DNA from: a bacterium ADurb.Bin243 | Lineage (GTDB): Bacteria; Muiribacteriota; UBA9980 | NCBI GenBank assembly: GCA_002069765.1 | Contig: MWBZ01000004.1 | Span: forward strand, 62,001 to 126,000 | Reading direction: 5' to 3' | DNA length: 64,000 nt | Shown here: positions 37,047 to 45,274 of the stretch, piece after piece | Layout: the number at the start of each line of letters is the position of its first letter | Numbering within the stretch: position 1 is the first letter of the stretch | Translations under genes and position numbers: made by a program | Notes under the pieces: model-generated | The model's database searches: none | Told to the model about the DNA's origin: nothing | Seen by the model: the letters and a program-made list of their open reading frames with translations, nothing else

Positions 37047-38393
37047 TTATTTTTTAAGGACGTTAAAAACGCTTTCCAGAACGCCGCAAACCATGTCTAT
37101 GTGCTCTTTAGTGACGATGAGCGGCGGGGCGAACCTGACGCTGTTCGGGCCGCAGCCGAGTATTATGAGGCCCTTCGCGAAAGCGGCGTGGAGTATTTTA
37201 TCGCGGAGTTCCGCGTCGGGATTGAAATCTTTTTTATTGTCGACGATTTCGATGGCCTGCATAAGGCCGAGGCCGCGCACGTCGCCGATAAATTCGTATT
37301 TTTCCTGCATGGCCAGAAGTTTAGTTTTTAAATATTCGCCTACGGCGTTAACGTCGGCCAGGATTCCGTTTTCAAGCAGCTCTATGGTCTTGTTGGCCGC
37401 GGCGCAAGCTACGGGGTTTCCGCCGAAAGTGGACGCGTGGGCGCCCGGTTTCCAGTTCATTACGTCGCGGCTGGCGCAGGTTATAGAAAGCGGAAGTCCG
37501 GAAGCGATGCCCTTGGCGATGGCCATTATATCGGGTTTAACGCCGAAATGCTCTATAGCGAACATTTTTCCGGTGCGCCCCATGCCGGATTGCACTTCGT
37601 CTATGGCAAGCAGTATGCCGTGCTCGCGGGTAAGATCGCGCATGGCTTTAACGAATTCCACGGGAGGGACCACGTAGCCGCCTTCGCCCTGGACCGCTTC
37701 CATAATGAGGCATGAAATATCGTCCGGCGATATTATTTTGGCCATCAAGGTTTTTTTTATGAACTCGACGCATTCGAGCTTGCAGCCGGGATATTTGGCG
37801 CCGTAAGGGCAGCGTTTGCAGTACGCGTAAGGCGCGTGGACCACGCCGGGAAGGAGCGGGTGAAAATATTCATGGTGGCGGATTTTAGAACCGTTAAGAG
37901 AAAGCGCGCCCATGGTGCGGCCGTGAAATGCGCCTATGAAAGCCATCATGCGGGGACGGCGGCGCTTGTTGCGGGCTATTTTTATGGCCGCTTCTATGGC
38001 TTCGGCGCCGGAATTGCCGAAAAAGGACATCACGGGATTATCGGCGGAAGAATTTTCTATAGGAACGATTTTCGACATTTTTTCGGACAGGTTAACCTGG
38101 GTTTCATAATAAAAATCGGTGCCCGACATATGAATGAGCTCTTCCGTCTGCTTTTTAATGACTTCTACGATTTCGGGATGGCAGTGGCCGGTGGAACAAA
38201 CAGCTATGCCGGCCGAAAAATCGAGAAAAACGTTGCCGTCCGGATCTTCCACGAAGGCGCCGGCGCCGCGCCTGGCCACCATGGGATAATCTCTGGTATA
38301 AGAATGCGATACGAACTTTTCGTCGACTCCGATGATTTTCTTTGAAGCCGGCCCTGGAAGTTCCGTTTTTATGACAATTTTATCGTATTTCAT
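37047..38393 (-). CDS. Class III PLP aminotransferase (4-aminobutyrate/ornithine type)
   Basis: 448 residues. PLP-binding features are NSGAEAIEAAIKIAR, GAFHGRTMGALSL, the Asp in AIDEVQSGMGRTG, and AIAKGIASGLPLS with the internal-aldimine lysine. A cysteine-rich insertion, CKRCPYGAKYPGCKLEC (about 193-209), is typical of archaeal-type GABA/acetylornithine-like aminotransferases and omega-amino acid racemases, not of ArgD. The donor could be GABA, ornithine or a branched amino acid and cannot be fixed from sequence. It has its own promoter and an overlapping dyad. Confidence 0.87.
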   Translation of the reverse strand: MKYDKIVIKTELPGPASKKIIGVDEKFVSHSYTRDYPMVARRGAGAFVEDPDGNVFLDFSAGIAVCSTGHCHPEIVEVIKKQTEELIHMSGTDFYYETQVNLSEKMSKIVPIENSSADNPVMSFFGNSGAEAIEAAIKIARNKRRRPRMMAFIGAFHGRTMGALSLNGSKIRHHEYFHPLLPGVVHAPYAYCKRCPYGAKYPGCKLECVEFIKKTLMAKIISPDDISCLIMEAVQGEGGYVVPPVEFVKAMRDLTREHGILLAIDEVQSGMGRTGKMFAIEHFGVKPDIMAIAKGIASGLPLSITCASRDVMNWKPGAHASTFGGNPVACAAANKTIELLENGILADVNAVGEYLKTKLLAMQEKYEFIGDVRGLGLMQAIEIVDNKKDFNPDAELRDKILHAAFAKGLIILGCGPNSVRFAPPLIVTKEHIDMVCGVLESVFNVLKK

Positions 38394-38440
38394 TTGACAC
38401 CCCTAACTTTTAATGCTTTTTGCATGAATAATTAACAGAA

Positions 38441-38482
38441 TACTAGATACAAAATTACTTTTTAATTTTTGTCTCTAGTATA
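38441..38482. promoter_or_regulatory. Long imperfect dyad overlapping the aminotransferase promoter
   Basis: Left arm TACTAGATACAAAATT (38441-38456), right arm AATTTTTGTCTCTAGTA (38466-38482), about 14 of 16 positions paired, 9-nt centre. The right arm overlaps the -10 box. It could be an operator or a 5'-terminal mRNA hairpin. Confidence 0.6.
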
Positions 38483-38507
38483 TAAAAATATATATAATAA
38501 GTCAAGG
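38479..38507 (-). promoter_or_regulatory. Promoter of the aminotransferase-usp-rSAM-der operon
   Basis: Minus strand TTGACT (38507-38502), a 17-bp spacer, TATACT (38484-38479), predicted start near 38472. It lies right after the terminator of the upstream operon. Confidence 0.65.
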
Positions 38508-38511
38508 AAAA

Positions 38512-38537
38512 TAATGGCGCGCCTTGAGGGCGCGCTT
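38512..38537 (-). terminator. GC-rich terminator of the HEAT/WG operon
   Basis: Stem GCGCGCC (38519-38525) / GGCGCGC (38531-38537) with a 5-nt loop, followed on the minus strand by ATTATTTTCC. It lies just past the stop at 38543. Confidence 0.6.
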
Positions 38538-38542
38538 CGGCG

Positions 38543-38695
38543 TCATTTTAAAAGCGGGCTCGCATCTTTCGGCAGGCCTTTTTTTATCAGGCCGTTTACG
38601 GCCCTGCGCCTTTCGTTCGAAAAATTCATCGCGTCGAAAAGTTCCTGATAGACAGGACTTTTTCCGATTATCGCGAGCGCGGCCTCGCTTTTTTC
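38543..38695 (-). other. +1-frame continuation of the secreted-protein gene
   Basis: After the TGA at 38696-38694 the reading frame shifted by +1 stays open for 50 codons: it begins EKSEAALAIIGKSPVYQ and ends KDASPLLK at TGA 38543. Amino acid composition and codon use match the upstream gene, and the terminator directly follows. It is therefore probably the real C-terminus of the preceding gene, separated by a one-base frame break at a T5 run. Confidence 0.6.
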
Positions 38696-40016
38696 AAAAA
38701 CTTCGGACGGCCACCACGCACTCGCCGAAACTGTCAAGCGAAACCACGCAGGCTACCTTGGCTTCGTTATTGAATTTTTCGTAAAGCGCCGAAGCGAGCT
38801 GAGAAGTGTAAAATAAACCTTCTTCGAGCCAGAAAGCGTCGATTTTTTTAAAATACTCGCTTCTGCCGGCCGGAGTTCCGAGCTTATTTGCCGAATTGAA
38901 CCCGTCTATATAAGATTTTATCTTCCGGTTTACCGGCGCGGTGTTTTCGTTAAAAGAAGACGTCCATGCTTCGGAAAGCGGATCCCGCCCCATAACCGCA
39001 GGCTTAAAATAAAAAGTGTCCCTGTCGGCGAATTCTATATCGCTTAAATACAGAACTTCCGGCGATAATATGAACATGGCCGCTTCCGGGTCTGCGTATG
39101 TTATTCCGGGGCCGTAAGATAAAAACACCCTGCCGTCGTTTCCGACTTCGGAATTCCATTTCTGCACTTGCGCTCCCGCGGGCGAATAGAGCCTTTCGCG
39201 CGCGCTGGAAAGATACCCTTTCGAAATCGCCGCGCCTATCAAATTAGCGGCCGAAGCGATGTCTGTTGAAGAGCCGCTCTTGCGTGGCATAAAAAAAGTG
39301 GACGGATAAAAAGCCGGCCCGGCGGAAAGTTCCGCGCCGCTGTAACCGGCCATATATTCGGCAGGCCGGCCGGGGCATTTTATAAAATTTTTGCCCGAAA
39401 GCTTTCCGGTTATTTCAATTTTTATGCCTTGTTCTTCGAAAACGCTCAACATTTTTTCAAAGCCTGAGCGCCATTCGCCGCAATTCCCGGCGCTTATGAA
39501 CGCATAAAAACGGCCCCTGTCCAGATAAGGGTTTTCCGGCCTGTTTAAAGCGAAATAAAGTTTTACCGGATGTCTATCATAAAGTTTTACAGCGCTCGGG
39601 ATATAAAAAGCTATGCCGCTCTTTTTTAATCTTTTTTTAGAAGGCCTTTGAAAATATATTTCAAGCGTTTCAATTCGATGCCGCCCGATTAAATCCGGCT
39701 CAAAAATATAAGGCGACGATTTAACCGAAAGCTCCATCACCGTTTCTTCATCGCAGGTAAAAGACTTCGCCATAAAATAATCATCATCGAAAGCCCGCGC
39801 GCCAGTTTCAGTCTGAACGGCTCTTACGTACAGCGGAAGGCCGGCGGCGTTATCGGCCGCAACGCCTTCATAAAAACTTTTAAAATCAAAGCCCCGTTGG
39901 CCCGCAAGAGAAAGGTTCTCGCCCACGAGAGTTTCCCGGGCGCAAACCGGCGGCGCAGTATAAAGTAAATTAAAAACGAAAAAAGCGGCTGCTAAACATC
40001 TATAAAAGCATTGCAT
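38694..40016 (-). CDS. Secreted protein of unknown function, frame-broken near its end
   Basis: 440 residues up to a TGA, about 490 if the +1 continuation is counted. An N-terminal signal peptide (about 5-27, cleavage after VCA) is followed by a domain rich in Phe/Tyr/Ser with no motif I recognise. Fragments such as SGSSTDIASAANLIGAAI and DIEFADRDTFYFKPAV suggest an alpha/beta exported domain. The end reads AGT TTT TGA A, so a +1 slip on UUU UGA would restore the frame. It is the third gene of the HEAT/WG operon, 38 bp after the phosphorylase-like gene. Function unknown. Confidence 0.72.
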   Translation of the reverse strand: MQCFYRCLAAAFFVFNLLYTAPPVCARETLVGENLSLAGQRGFDFKSFYEGVAADNAAGLPLYVRAVQTETGARAFDDDYFMAKSFTCDEETVMELSVKSSPYIFEPDLIGRHRIETLEIYFQRPSKKRLKKSGIAFYIPSAVKLYDRHPVKLYFALNRPENPYLDRGRFYAFISAGNCGEWRSGFEKMLSVFEEQGIKIEITGKLSGKNFIKCPGRPAEYMAGYSGAELSAGPAFYPSTFFMPRKSGSSTDIASAANLIGAAISKGYLSSARERLYSPAGAQVQKWNSEVGNDGRVFLSYGPGITYADPEAAMFILSPEVLYLSDIEFADRDTFYFKPAVMGRDPLSEAWTSSFNENTAPVNRKIKSYIDGFNSANKLGTPAGRSEYFKKIDAFWLEEGLFYTSQLASALYEKFNNEAKVACVVSLDSFGECVVAVRSF

Positions 40017-40054
40017 ATGAAAGGCGGACCTCCAAAGGTATAAAGTAAAAGTTT

Positions 40055-41671
40055 CTAATAGACGACCGCGTCTTCTATTTCGAAATATTCTATAATGAAA
40101 TCCAGAGCGCGCATCTGGGCCGATGTTATGACCGCAGATCCGGAATCGAAGCTTTCGAGAGTATTTGGCTTTCCGGGAAGATCGGTGACGATGAAAAACG
40201 CTGAAACGAATCGCCCGGGAAATGTTTTTTCGAATAAATAATACGATTCGCAGTCGACCGAAGTTATTTTTTTGCTTTTGAATTTTTCAAGAGCCTGCGC
40301 CGTTTCGATCAGAGGCGACGGAAGCGAAACGTGATAATCCCTTAATTTGAAAGAGTTTTCAACCTCGCCGGTTTCCGTGCGTTTTTTATCCTTAAAGTGA
40401 CGGTAAATGTGATTGGAAAAAGCCGGGCCGTAAAATCGGCCGTTCTCATCGAAACGGTAAAACGCTTCTGGAACGACGATATCGCCGGCGGCCATATTTT
40501 CATCCATACCCCCGCAGGAGCCGAAAAATAAAACCCGCGAAACTCCCGAAGCTAAAAGCTCGCCCGCCAGAATGCCCGCCTGCTCGCCATAAGGATGTTT
40601 AGTAATTAAAATCCTCGCTCGCCTGCCGCCTTTCACTATAAAATCGAAACGCCTTATATCGAACGCGGATTTTAAATATTCGCCGGCTTTAAAGGAATGC
40701 CTTCCTCCGACGGGATTATACTTAAAACCTTTTTCAACAAGTATCTCCTTAAAGCCCGAAGCGGGCCATGATTCTAAGCCGCCCCCGGAAGCCGGGCATA
40801 TTTTCAAAAGCGAATCCTGCGCATCGTCGAGAGCGAAATAATACGAACTCTTTTTAAAAAACAAAGACGGGTCTGAGGCGGAGGCAAGGCGGAAAAAATC
40901 TTTGACTGCCTTATACTTTTCATCTTTAAGGCCCGCGATGCCGTATTTTAAAATGAACGCCGCCTTCAGCGAGCGCATTAGTTTATCTCGCGCGGCGGAA
41001 TCCTTTAAAAATTCCTTTAAAAATTTCGCTCTTTCAAAAGCGAGTTTTCTAAGAGTGAAGTCCCTTACGAACGAGCGTACGTAACCGATAATAGCGAAAT
41101 CCGCCGGACCGGCGGCGGCCACGCCCGATGCGAAAACGCTATTTTCTTCGCTTCCGCCGGTTATGACGGTTATTTTATCGTGCGGCAGGCCCGCATAATG
41201 ATAAAGCATAGCTTTATGCACCGCCATGTCCCTGCCGTAGTTTCTATAATCTATGTAAAACCCGCCGCCGCTCGATTTAAACAGATAAGTTTTCGACCCG
41301 TCCGCATAATGGTCGGCAAATTCTTCGAGAACGACCGCCGGAAACCGGCTCTTAAAATATTGAGCGCACGCATCGCGGCCGCCCTGAAAAACTATCATGG
41401 ACTTTATTTTCCGGCCGGCGATAAGCGATTTGATATTTTGCGGCAATTTCGACGACGCGTATTTGAAAGGATCGGCCATGGAATGTTTTAAATGGCTTAT
41501 AGCGTCGGGCCTGGCGACGCGGAAACCGGAAGCATGTATAGGTGAAAGGCGAGTTAAAAGAGATAAAACGAATATAAAAAAAAAAGTCGAAAAAAGAAGC
41601 CATTTCTTAAAAACCGGGCCGGGGCGTTTATAAAAAGAATTCCGGCGGACGGCGATTTTTTTTGTGTTCAT
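40055..41671 (-). CDS. Exported protein with nucleoside-phosphorylase-like domain
   Basis: 538 residues. A basic N-terminus and one hydrophobic segment (about 24-46) mark a signal peptide or anchor. The last 200 residues resemble the PNP/UDP phosphorylase fold (PF01048): LFFGSCGGMDENMAAGDIVV, the nucleoside-binding VDCESYYLF (usually VDME), and FIVTDLPG in place of the catalytic xSD segment. The middle of the protein is unassigned; a GGSEENSVFASG stretch lies near residue 170. An exported phosphorylase fold is unusual because these enzymes normally act in the cytoplasm. A GGAGG precedes ATG 41671, 10 bp after the HEAT/WG gene. Confidence 0.72.
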   Translation of the reverse strand: MNTKKIAVRRNSFYKRPGPVFKKWLLFSTFFFIFVLSLLTRLSPIHASGFRVARPDAISHLKHSMADPFKYASSKLPQNIKSLIAGRKIKSMIVFQGGRDACAQYFKSRFPAVVLEEFADHYADGSKTYLFKSSGGGFYIDYRNYGRDMAVHKAMLYHYAGLPHDKITVITGGSEENSVFASGVAAAGPADFAIIGYVRSFVRDFTLRKLAFERAKFLKEFLKDSAARDKLMRSLKAAFILKYGIAGLKDEKYKAVKDFFRLASASDPSLFFKKSSYYFALDDAQDSLLKICPASGGGLESWPASGFKEILVEKGFKYNPVGGRHSFKAGEYLKSAFDIRRFDFIVKGGRRARILITKHPYGEQAGILAGELLASGVSRVLFFGSCGGMDENMAAGDIVVPEAFYRFDENGRFYGPAFSNHIYRHFKDKKRTETGEVENSFKLRDYHVSLPSPLIETAQALEKFKSKKITSVDCESYYLFEKTFPGRFVSAFFIVTDLPGKPNTLESFDSGSAVITSAQMRALDFIIEYFEIEDAVVY

Positions 41672-41681
41672 AAACCTCCGT

Positions 41682-44165
41682 TTATTTCGGGCATTTTTTT
41701 ACGCGGGCGAAGCCGTCGCAAAAAACTCCTATGTCTTCGTAGCACGGCTCGAGAATGAATTTTTCCATTTTATTTATTACGCCCCATTTATTTTTGAGTT
41801 TAACCGGAGCGATATTATTTACGAATTCCCTGGCTTCATCGTATTTCGGTTTTATGAAAAGCTTTCCTTCCCGGTCGGCGTATCCCCATTTAGAAGACTG
41901 GCATACCGGAGCGAGAGCGTCGGAGAACCTTCCGGCTTCATCGTATCGGGCTTCGACGGCCATTTTAGCGTTTTTATCTATAAAGCCTTTTTTCTGTTTA
42001 ATCTCGACCGCGGCGAAGCCTTCGAAAAAATCCGAGGCTGCCTCGAACTGCGGTTTTATAACCGCGCGGCCGGTTTTATCTATATAGCCCCATAGAGAGC
42101 CTTTCAGGACCCGCGCGAGCCCGTCGGAAAAACCGAAGACGTTATCGAATTTTAGCGTCATAACAACGTTGCCGTTTTTATCTATAAACGCTTTATATTT
42201 TTTTCCGAACCACCCCTTGGTCTTGACGAGCGCAAAGCCTCCGCAGAAGCTTTCGGCCAAATCGAACTGCGGTTTGATTACGAGCGCGCCTTTTTTATCG
42301 GCATATCCCCAGAGATTGCCTTTTTTAACCGGGGCGAGACCTTCTGAAAAAGAGCCGGCTTCGGCATATTCAGAGCTGATCATCATCATTCCGTGGCGGT
42401 CCACGAAACCCCATTTATCGGAAACTTTAACCGCCGCAAAACCGCCGCAAAAATTCCTGGCGTCGTCGAACATATTGGTAATGACTGTTTTGCCTTTTGA
42501 ATCGCAATAACCCCATTTGCCGCCGAATTTTACCGGCGCGAGATCGGAGTTGAAATCGCCCGCGGCGTCGAATATAAAATCTATCTTCAGTTCGCCCGTT
42601 TTGTCTATAAATCCCGTAGTGCCTTTAGCCGAGGCCGAAGGCTGTCCCGCCTGAGGTTTTCCGGAGTCGTCGCCCGCGGCGCCTTCGGCGTTTTTAACGC
42701 CGGAGCTGTATTTGACTTTTTCAAGCCGTACTCCCGCGTCGGTGAGTTTTTTTATGCATTCTTTAGCGCGCGCCGCGACTTCTTTAAATGACGACTTTTC
42801 GAGAATCATTAAAAAGCCGTAAAATTCACGGCGGCCGATTTCCATAATAGCGTAAATAGCTGATTTTTGCATCAGCTCTTCTCCGGATTCGGCCATTTCC
42901 GAAAGCGGCGTGAACAAATCCACGTAATCTTCCCCGTTAAGGGCTATGATGGCGTTGGCCTTAACGCGGTTGTTTTTATCTTTGAGGCTGTTTACGACAT
43001 TTTTAAGGGCATCGCGGTCGCCTATGAGCCTTATGGCCTCGACCGCGTTAGCGCGGCATCGATCGTCGCGGGTCTTGAGCCGTTTTACGATTTCATCGAT
43101 AGCGTCTTTATACTGGAGCCTGCCAAGGCAAATTAAAATAGTGGCTATGACTTTATTATCGCGTTCCTGCCTGAGGTGCTCGACTAAAATTTTTCCCGCG
43201 CCCAGGCCGCCCTGCTGCATGGATTCGTTTACCGCGTCGATGCGCGCCTTGCTGTCGCCGCCGGCGAGAGCTTCGGCCAGTTTTTCTTCGAGGGTTTTAG
43301 CCACTATGGAACCTTTGAGAGGGCCGATGGGCGGGGCCTGTATCATGCCTGTGTTTTTAAGGAGGTCGGCGGCTTTTTTCATGCCGGTTTCCTTATATTT
43401 AGTGAGGGCTATAATGGCGTTTTCCTTGACCGCGTCATCGATGGAATTAAGCAGCGGGGCCAGCAGTTCGACGTTAGCTTCGTCGAGTATGAAACGCATG
43501 ACGTAAGCGGCGGAAGCCTGCATGGCGGCATTGTTCGTCGCCAGCATGGCCTTCAGGATCCGCAGCGCCGTGACCGAGTCGAGTTTTTTCAGGGCCTTTG
43601 CGGCGTTAGAACGGACACGGTTGTCGCTGTCTTCGATTTTTGATATTACATACGGATATATTTTCGTGCTGCCCGTGTACTCGAGGGCTTCTATGGCATT
43701 AGCCCTCACGCGGGAGTTTTCATCGTTAAGATAAGGTATTATATATTTGATTTTAGATTCGTCGCCGAGCTTTCCAATGGCGATAAGAAGCGCCGATACG
43801 ACTTCCGGGCAGGCCTCCTGCTGAAGCTGCTCGATGAACGCCTCTATTATGACCGTCATATTTTTATTTATGGCGTGCTGAACCACCGCCAGCTTTTCTT
43901 CTACGGATTTGTCGGACGCGAAATATTTAGCTATGCTTTTTAAGTTTACGTTTCTTGCGGTTTCGGTAACCCTTGGTTTAAGGGCTTCTTTGATGCAATA
44001 AAGGGCTTTTCTGGCGAAAAAGCGGACTTCTACCGATTCGTCGCATTCGGCGACGTCGCGAATAATGAGTAGATTATCTTTTGACGGTTTTTTCGCGAGG
44101 AACAAAACCGCCTTTTTTCTGTCGTTTTCATTGGCCGATTTTAAGAGTTCAATAATATCGCTCAT
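41682..44165 (-). CDS. HEAT-repeat plus WG-repeat fusion protein
   Basis: 827 residues without a signal peptide. The first 480 or so form HEAT/PBS-like helical repeats (ENSRVRANAIEALEY, DNRVRSNAAKALKKL, NNRVKANAIIAL), a protein-binding solenoid. A Gly/Ser/Ala linker follows at about 495-525. The last 300 residues contain about seven WG repeats of 40-45 residues, each with KWGYxDxxG and a following F-x-x-A-x-x-F-x-x-G-x-A-x-V pattern. WG repeats are thought to form beta structures that bind partners. No enzyme motif is visible, so a scaffold role is inferred. It opens a three-gene operon. Confidence 0.85.
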   Translation of the reverse strand: MSDIIELLKSANENDRKKAVLFLAKKPSKDNLLIIRDVAECDESVEVRFFARKALYCIKEALKPRVTETARNVNLKSIAKYFASDKSVEEKLAVVQHAINKNMTVIIEAFIEQLQQEACPEVVSALLIAIGKLGDESKIKYIIPYLNDENSRVRANAIEALEYTGSTKIYPYVISKIEDSDNRVRSNAAKALKKLDSVTALRILKAMLATNNAAMQASAAYVMRFILDEANVELLAPLLNSIDDAVKENAIIALTKYKETGMKKAADLLKNTGMIQAPPIGPLKGSIVAKTLEEKLAEALAGGDSKARIDAVNESMQQGGLGAGKILVEHLRQERDNKVIATILICLGRLQYKDAIDEIVKRLKTRDDRCRANAVEAIRLIGDRDALKNVVNSLKDKNNRVKANAIIALNGEDYVDLFTPLSEMAESGEELMQKSAIYAIMEIGRREFYGFLMILEKSSFKEVAARAKECIKKLTDAGVRLEKVKYSSGVKNAEGAAGDDSGKPQAGQPSASAKGTTGFIDKTGELKIDFIFDAAGDFNSDLAPVKFGGKWGYCDSKGKTVITNMFDDARNFCGGFAAVKVSDKWGFVDRHGMMMISSEYAEAGSFSEGLAPVKKGNLWGYADKKGALVIKPQFDLAESFCGGFALVKTKGWFGKKYKAFIDKNGNVVMTLKFDNVFGFSDGLARVLKGSLWGYIDKTGRAVIKPQFEAASDFFEGFAAVEIKQKKGFIDKNAKMAVEARYDEAGRFSDALAPVCQSSKWGYADREGKLFIKPKYDEAREFVNNIAPVKLKNKWGVINKMEKFILEPCYEDIGVFCDGFARVKKCPK

Positions 44166-44203
44166 TTTCTTTCCGGCAAATATTCAAAATTATCCATGAG
44201 ACA

Positions 44204-44232
44204 ATGATATCAGAAATAAAATGAAATGTCAA
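44204..44232 (-). promoter_or_regulatory. Promoter of the HEAT/WG operon
   Basis: Minus strand TTGACA (44232-44227), a 17-bp spacer, TATCAT (44209-44204). The -35 box lies in the U-tract side of the tRNA terminator, so one operon ends where the next begins. Confidence 0.65.
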
Positions 44233-44267
44233 ACAAAAAAAGCCCTGACGATAATTCGTCAGAGCTT
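44231..44267 (-). terminator. Intrinsic terminator of the tRNA operon
   Basis: Minus strand hairpin AGCTCTGACG / CGTCAGGGCT with a 6-nt loop, followed by TTTTTTTG. It lies 7 bp after the tRNA-Gly(GCC) gene. Confidence 0.85.
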
Positions 44268-44273
44268 TTCATA

Positions 44274-44345
44274 AGCGGAAGACGGGATTTGAACCCGCGA
44301 CGTTTACCTTGGCAAGGTAACGCTCTACCACTGAGCCACTTCCGC
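44274..44345 (-). tRNA. tRNA-Gly(GCC)
   Basis: Cloverleaf with acceptor GCGGAAG/CTTCCGC, anticodon loop TTGCCAA and U73. CCA is not encoded. Last gene of the tRNA cluster. Confidence 0.95.
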
Positions 44346-44361
44346 GCATCTCCTTTATACA

Positions 44362-44441
44362 TGGGCGAGGAGAGATTTGAACTCTCACGGTCTCCCACAA
44401 GATCCTAAGTCTTGCATGTCTGCCAGTTCCATCACTCGCCC
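44362..44441 (-). tRNA. tRNA-Leu(UAG)
   Basis: Acceptor GGGCGAG/CTCGCCC, anticodon stem-loop CAAGA-CTTAGGA-TCTTG, a short extra arm (about 11 nt) for a class II tRNA, A73, no encoded CCA. Confidence 0.93.
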
Positions 44442-44469
44442 GCACCATAACGTATATGGAGCTTAAGTA

Positions 44470-44542
44470 TGAGCCGTACTGGAATCGAACCAGTGGCACC
44501 AGGATTAAAAATCCTGTGCTCTACCAGCTGAGCTAACGGCCC
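44470..44542 (-). tRNA. tRNA-Lys(UUU)
   Basis: Acceptor GGGCCGT/ACGGCTC (one G-U pair), anticodon stem-loop CAGGA-TTTTTAA-TCCTG, A73, no encoded CCA. Confidence 0.95.
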
Positions 44543-44573
44543 ACTGTATAATATTATTAAAAAACTGTTTTCA

Positions 44574-44646
44574 TGTGCCCGATAGGAGTCGAACCTACAA
44601 CCTTTGGATCCGGAATCCACTGCTCTATCCATTGAGCCACGGGCAC
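44574..44646 (-). tRNA. tRNA-Arg(CCG)
   Basis: Acceptor GTGCCCG/CGGGCAC, anticodon loop TTCCGGA, T-loop TTCGACT, A73. The outer anticodon-stem pair 27-43 is mismatched (G-A). D-arm and T-arm are nearly identical to the next Arg gene, suggesting duplication. Confidence 0.93.
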
Positions 44647-44669
44647 GCATAAATAAATTCCGTCTGCTA

Positions 44670-44742
44670 CGCGCCCGATAGGAGTCGAACCTACAACCTG
44701 CGGATCCGAAGTCCGATGCTCTATCCATTGAGCTACGAGCGC
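44670..44742 (-). tRNA. tRNA-Arg(UCG)
   Basis: Acceptor GCGCTCG/CGGGCGC with one G-U pair, anticodon loop CTTCGGA, G73. It shares its D-arm and T-arm with tRNA-Arg(CCG); pair 27-43 is also mismatched. Confidence 0.93.
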
Positions 44743-44755
44743 TTGTATATTAAAG

Positions 44756-44829
44756 GGCGAATGACGGGATTTGAACCCGCGACGCCCAGATCCACAATCT
44801 GGTACTCTAACCACTGAGCTACATTCGCC
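44756..44829 (-). tRNA. tRNA-His(GUG)
   Basis: Acceptor GCGAATG/CATTCGC with the encoded extra G(-1) opposite C73 that identifies tRNA-His; anticodon stem-loop CCAGA-TTGTGGA-TCTGG. Confidence 0.95.
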
Positions 44830-44925
44830 ATCGAGTTTATTGCCGACTTTAAATTTTCAATCAAGGCTTTGATTAAAGCTCAGTTCTACCGGTTTGTTCA
44901 TCGTTATCAATTTAACACGATAACT

Positions 44926-44954
44926 ATTATAACACACTTGATTTACTTTGTCAA
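44926..44954 (-). promoter_or_regulatory. Perfect-consensus internal promoter in the tRNA cluster
   Basis: Minus strand TTGACA (44954-44949), a 17-bp spacer, TATAAT (44931-44926). It sits in the 161-bp gap between tRNA-Arg(UCU) and tRNA-His and would drive the last six tRNAs. A GTTATC/GATAAC inverted repeat follows the -10 box. Confidence 0.8.
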
Positions 44955-44990
44955 CAACTTTTTTTATTTTTTTTATTTTTTTCAAATTAA

Positions 44991-45064
44991 CGGGCCCGAG
45001 AGGATTCGAACCTCCCGCCAACTGATTAGAAGTCAGTTGCTCTATCCAAATGAGCTACGGGCCC
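44991..45064 (-). tRNA. tRNA-Arg(UCU)
   Basis: Acceptor GGGCCCG/CGGGCCC, anticodon stem-loop ACTGA-CTTCTAA-TCAGT, G73, no encoded CCA. Confidence 0.95.
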
Positions 45065-45075
45065 ACTTTATTAAG

Positions 45076-45148
45076 AGCGGGAGACGGGTCTCGAACCCGC
45101 GACCTCCAACTTGGAAGGATGGCGCTCTACCAACTGAGCTACTCCCGC
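45076..45148 (-). tRNA. tRNA-Gly(UCC)
   Basis: Acceptor GCGGGAG/CTCCCGC, anticodon loop CTTCCAA with one U-U mismatch in the stem (pair 30-40), U73, no encoded CCA. Confidence 0.94.
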
Positions 45149-45174
45149 ACTTTATTTATTATTCATTTTTCAAA

Positions 45175-45248
45175 TCGGGGTGAAAGGACTCGAACCTTCG
45201 GCTTCTTGCTCCCAAGGCAAGCGCGCTAGCCAACTGCGCTACACCCCG
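45175..45248 (-). tRNA. tRNA-Pro(UGG)
   Basis: Acceptor CGGGGTG/CACCCCG, anticodon stem-loop CTTGC-CTTGGGA-GCAAG, A73, no encoded CCA. First gene of the tRNA operon. Confidence 0.95.
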
Positions 45249-45274
45249 TTAAACCATGAAAAACAACCGCGCTA

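Noticed and set aside
38600-38696. TGA 38696-38694 read as selenocysteine
   Set aside because: The zero-frame continuation has Arg/Cys-rich, non-gene-like composition and no SECIS-like stem was evident; the +1 frame matches the gene much better.
44830-44990. A further tRNA or small RNA gene in the gap of the tRNA cluster
   Set aside because: No cloverleaf can be drawn; the gap is explained by a consensus promoter and short inverted repeats.
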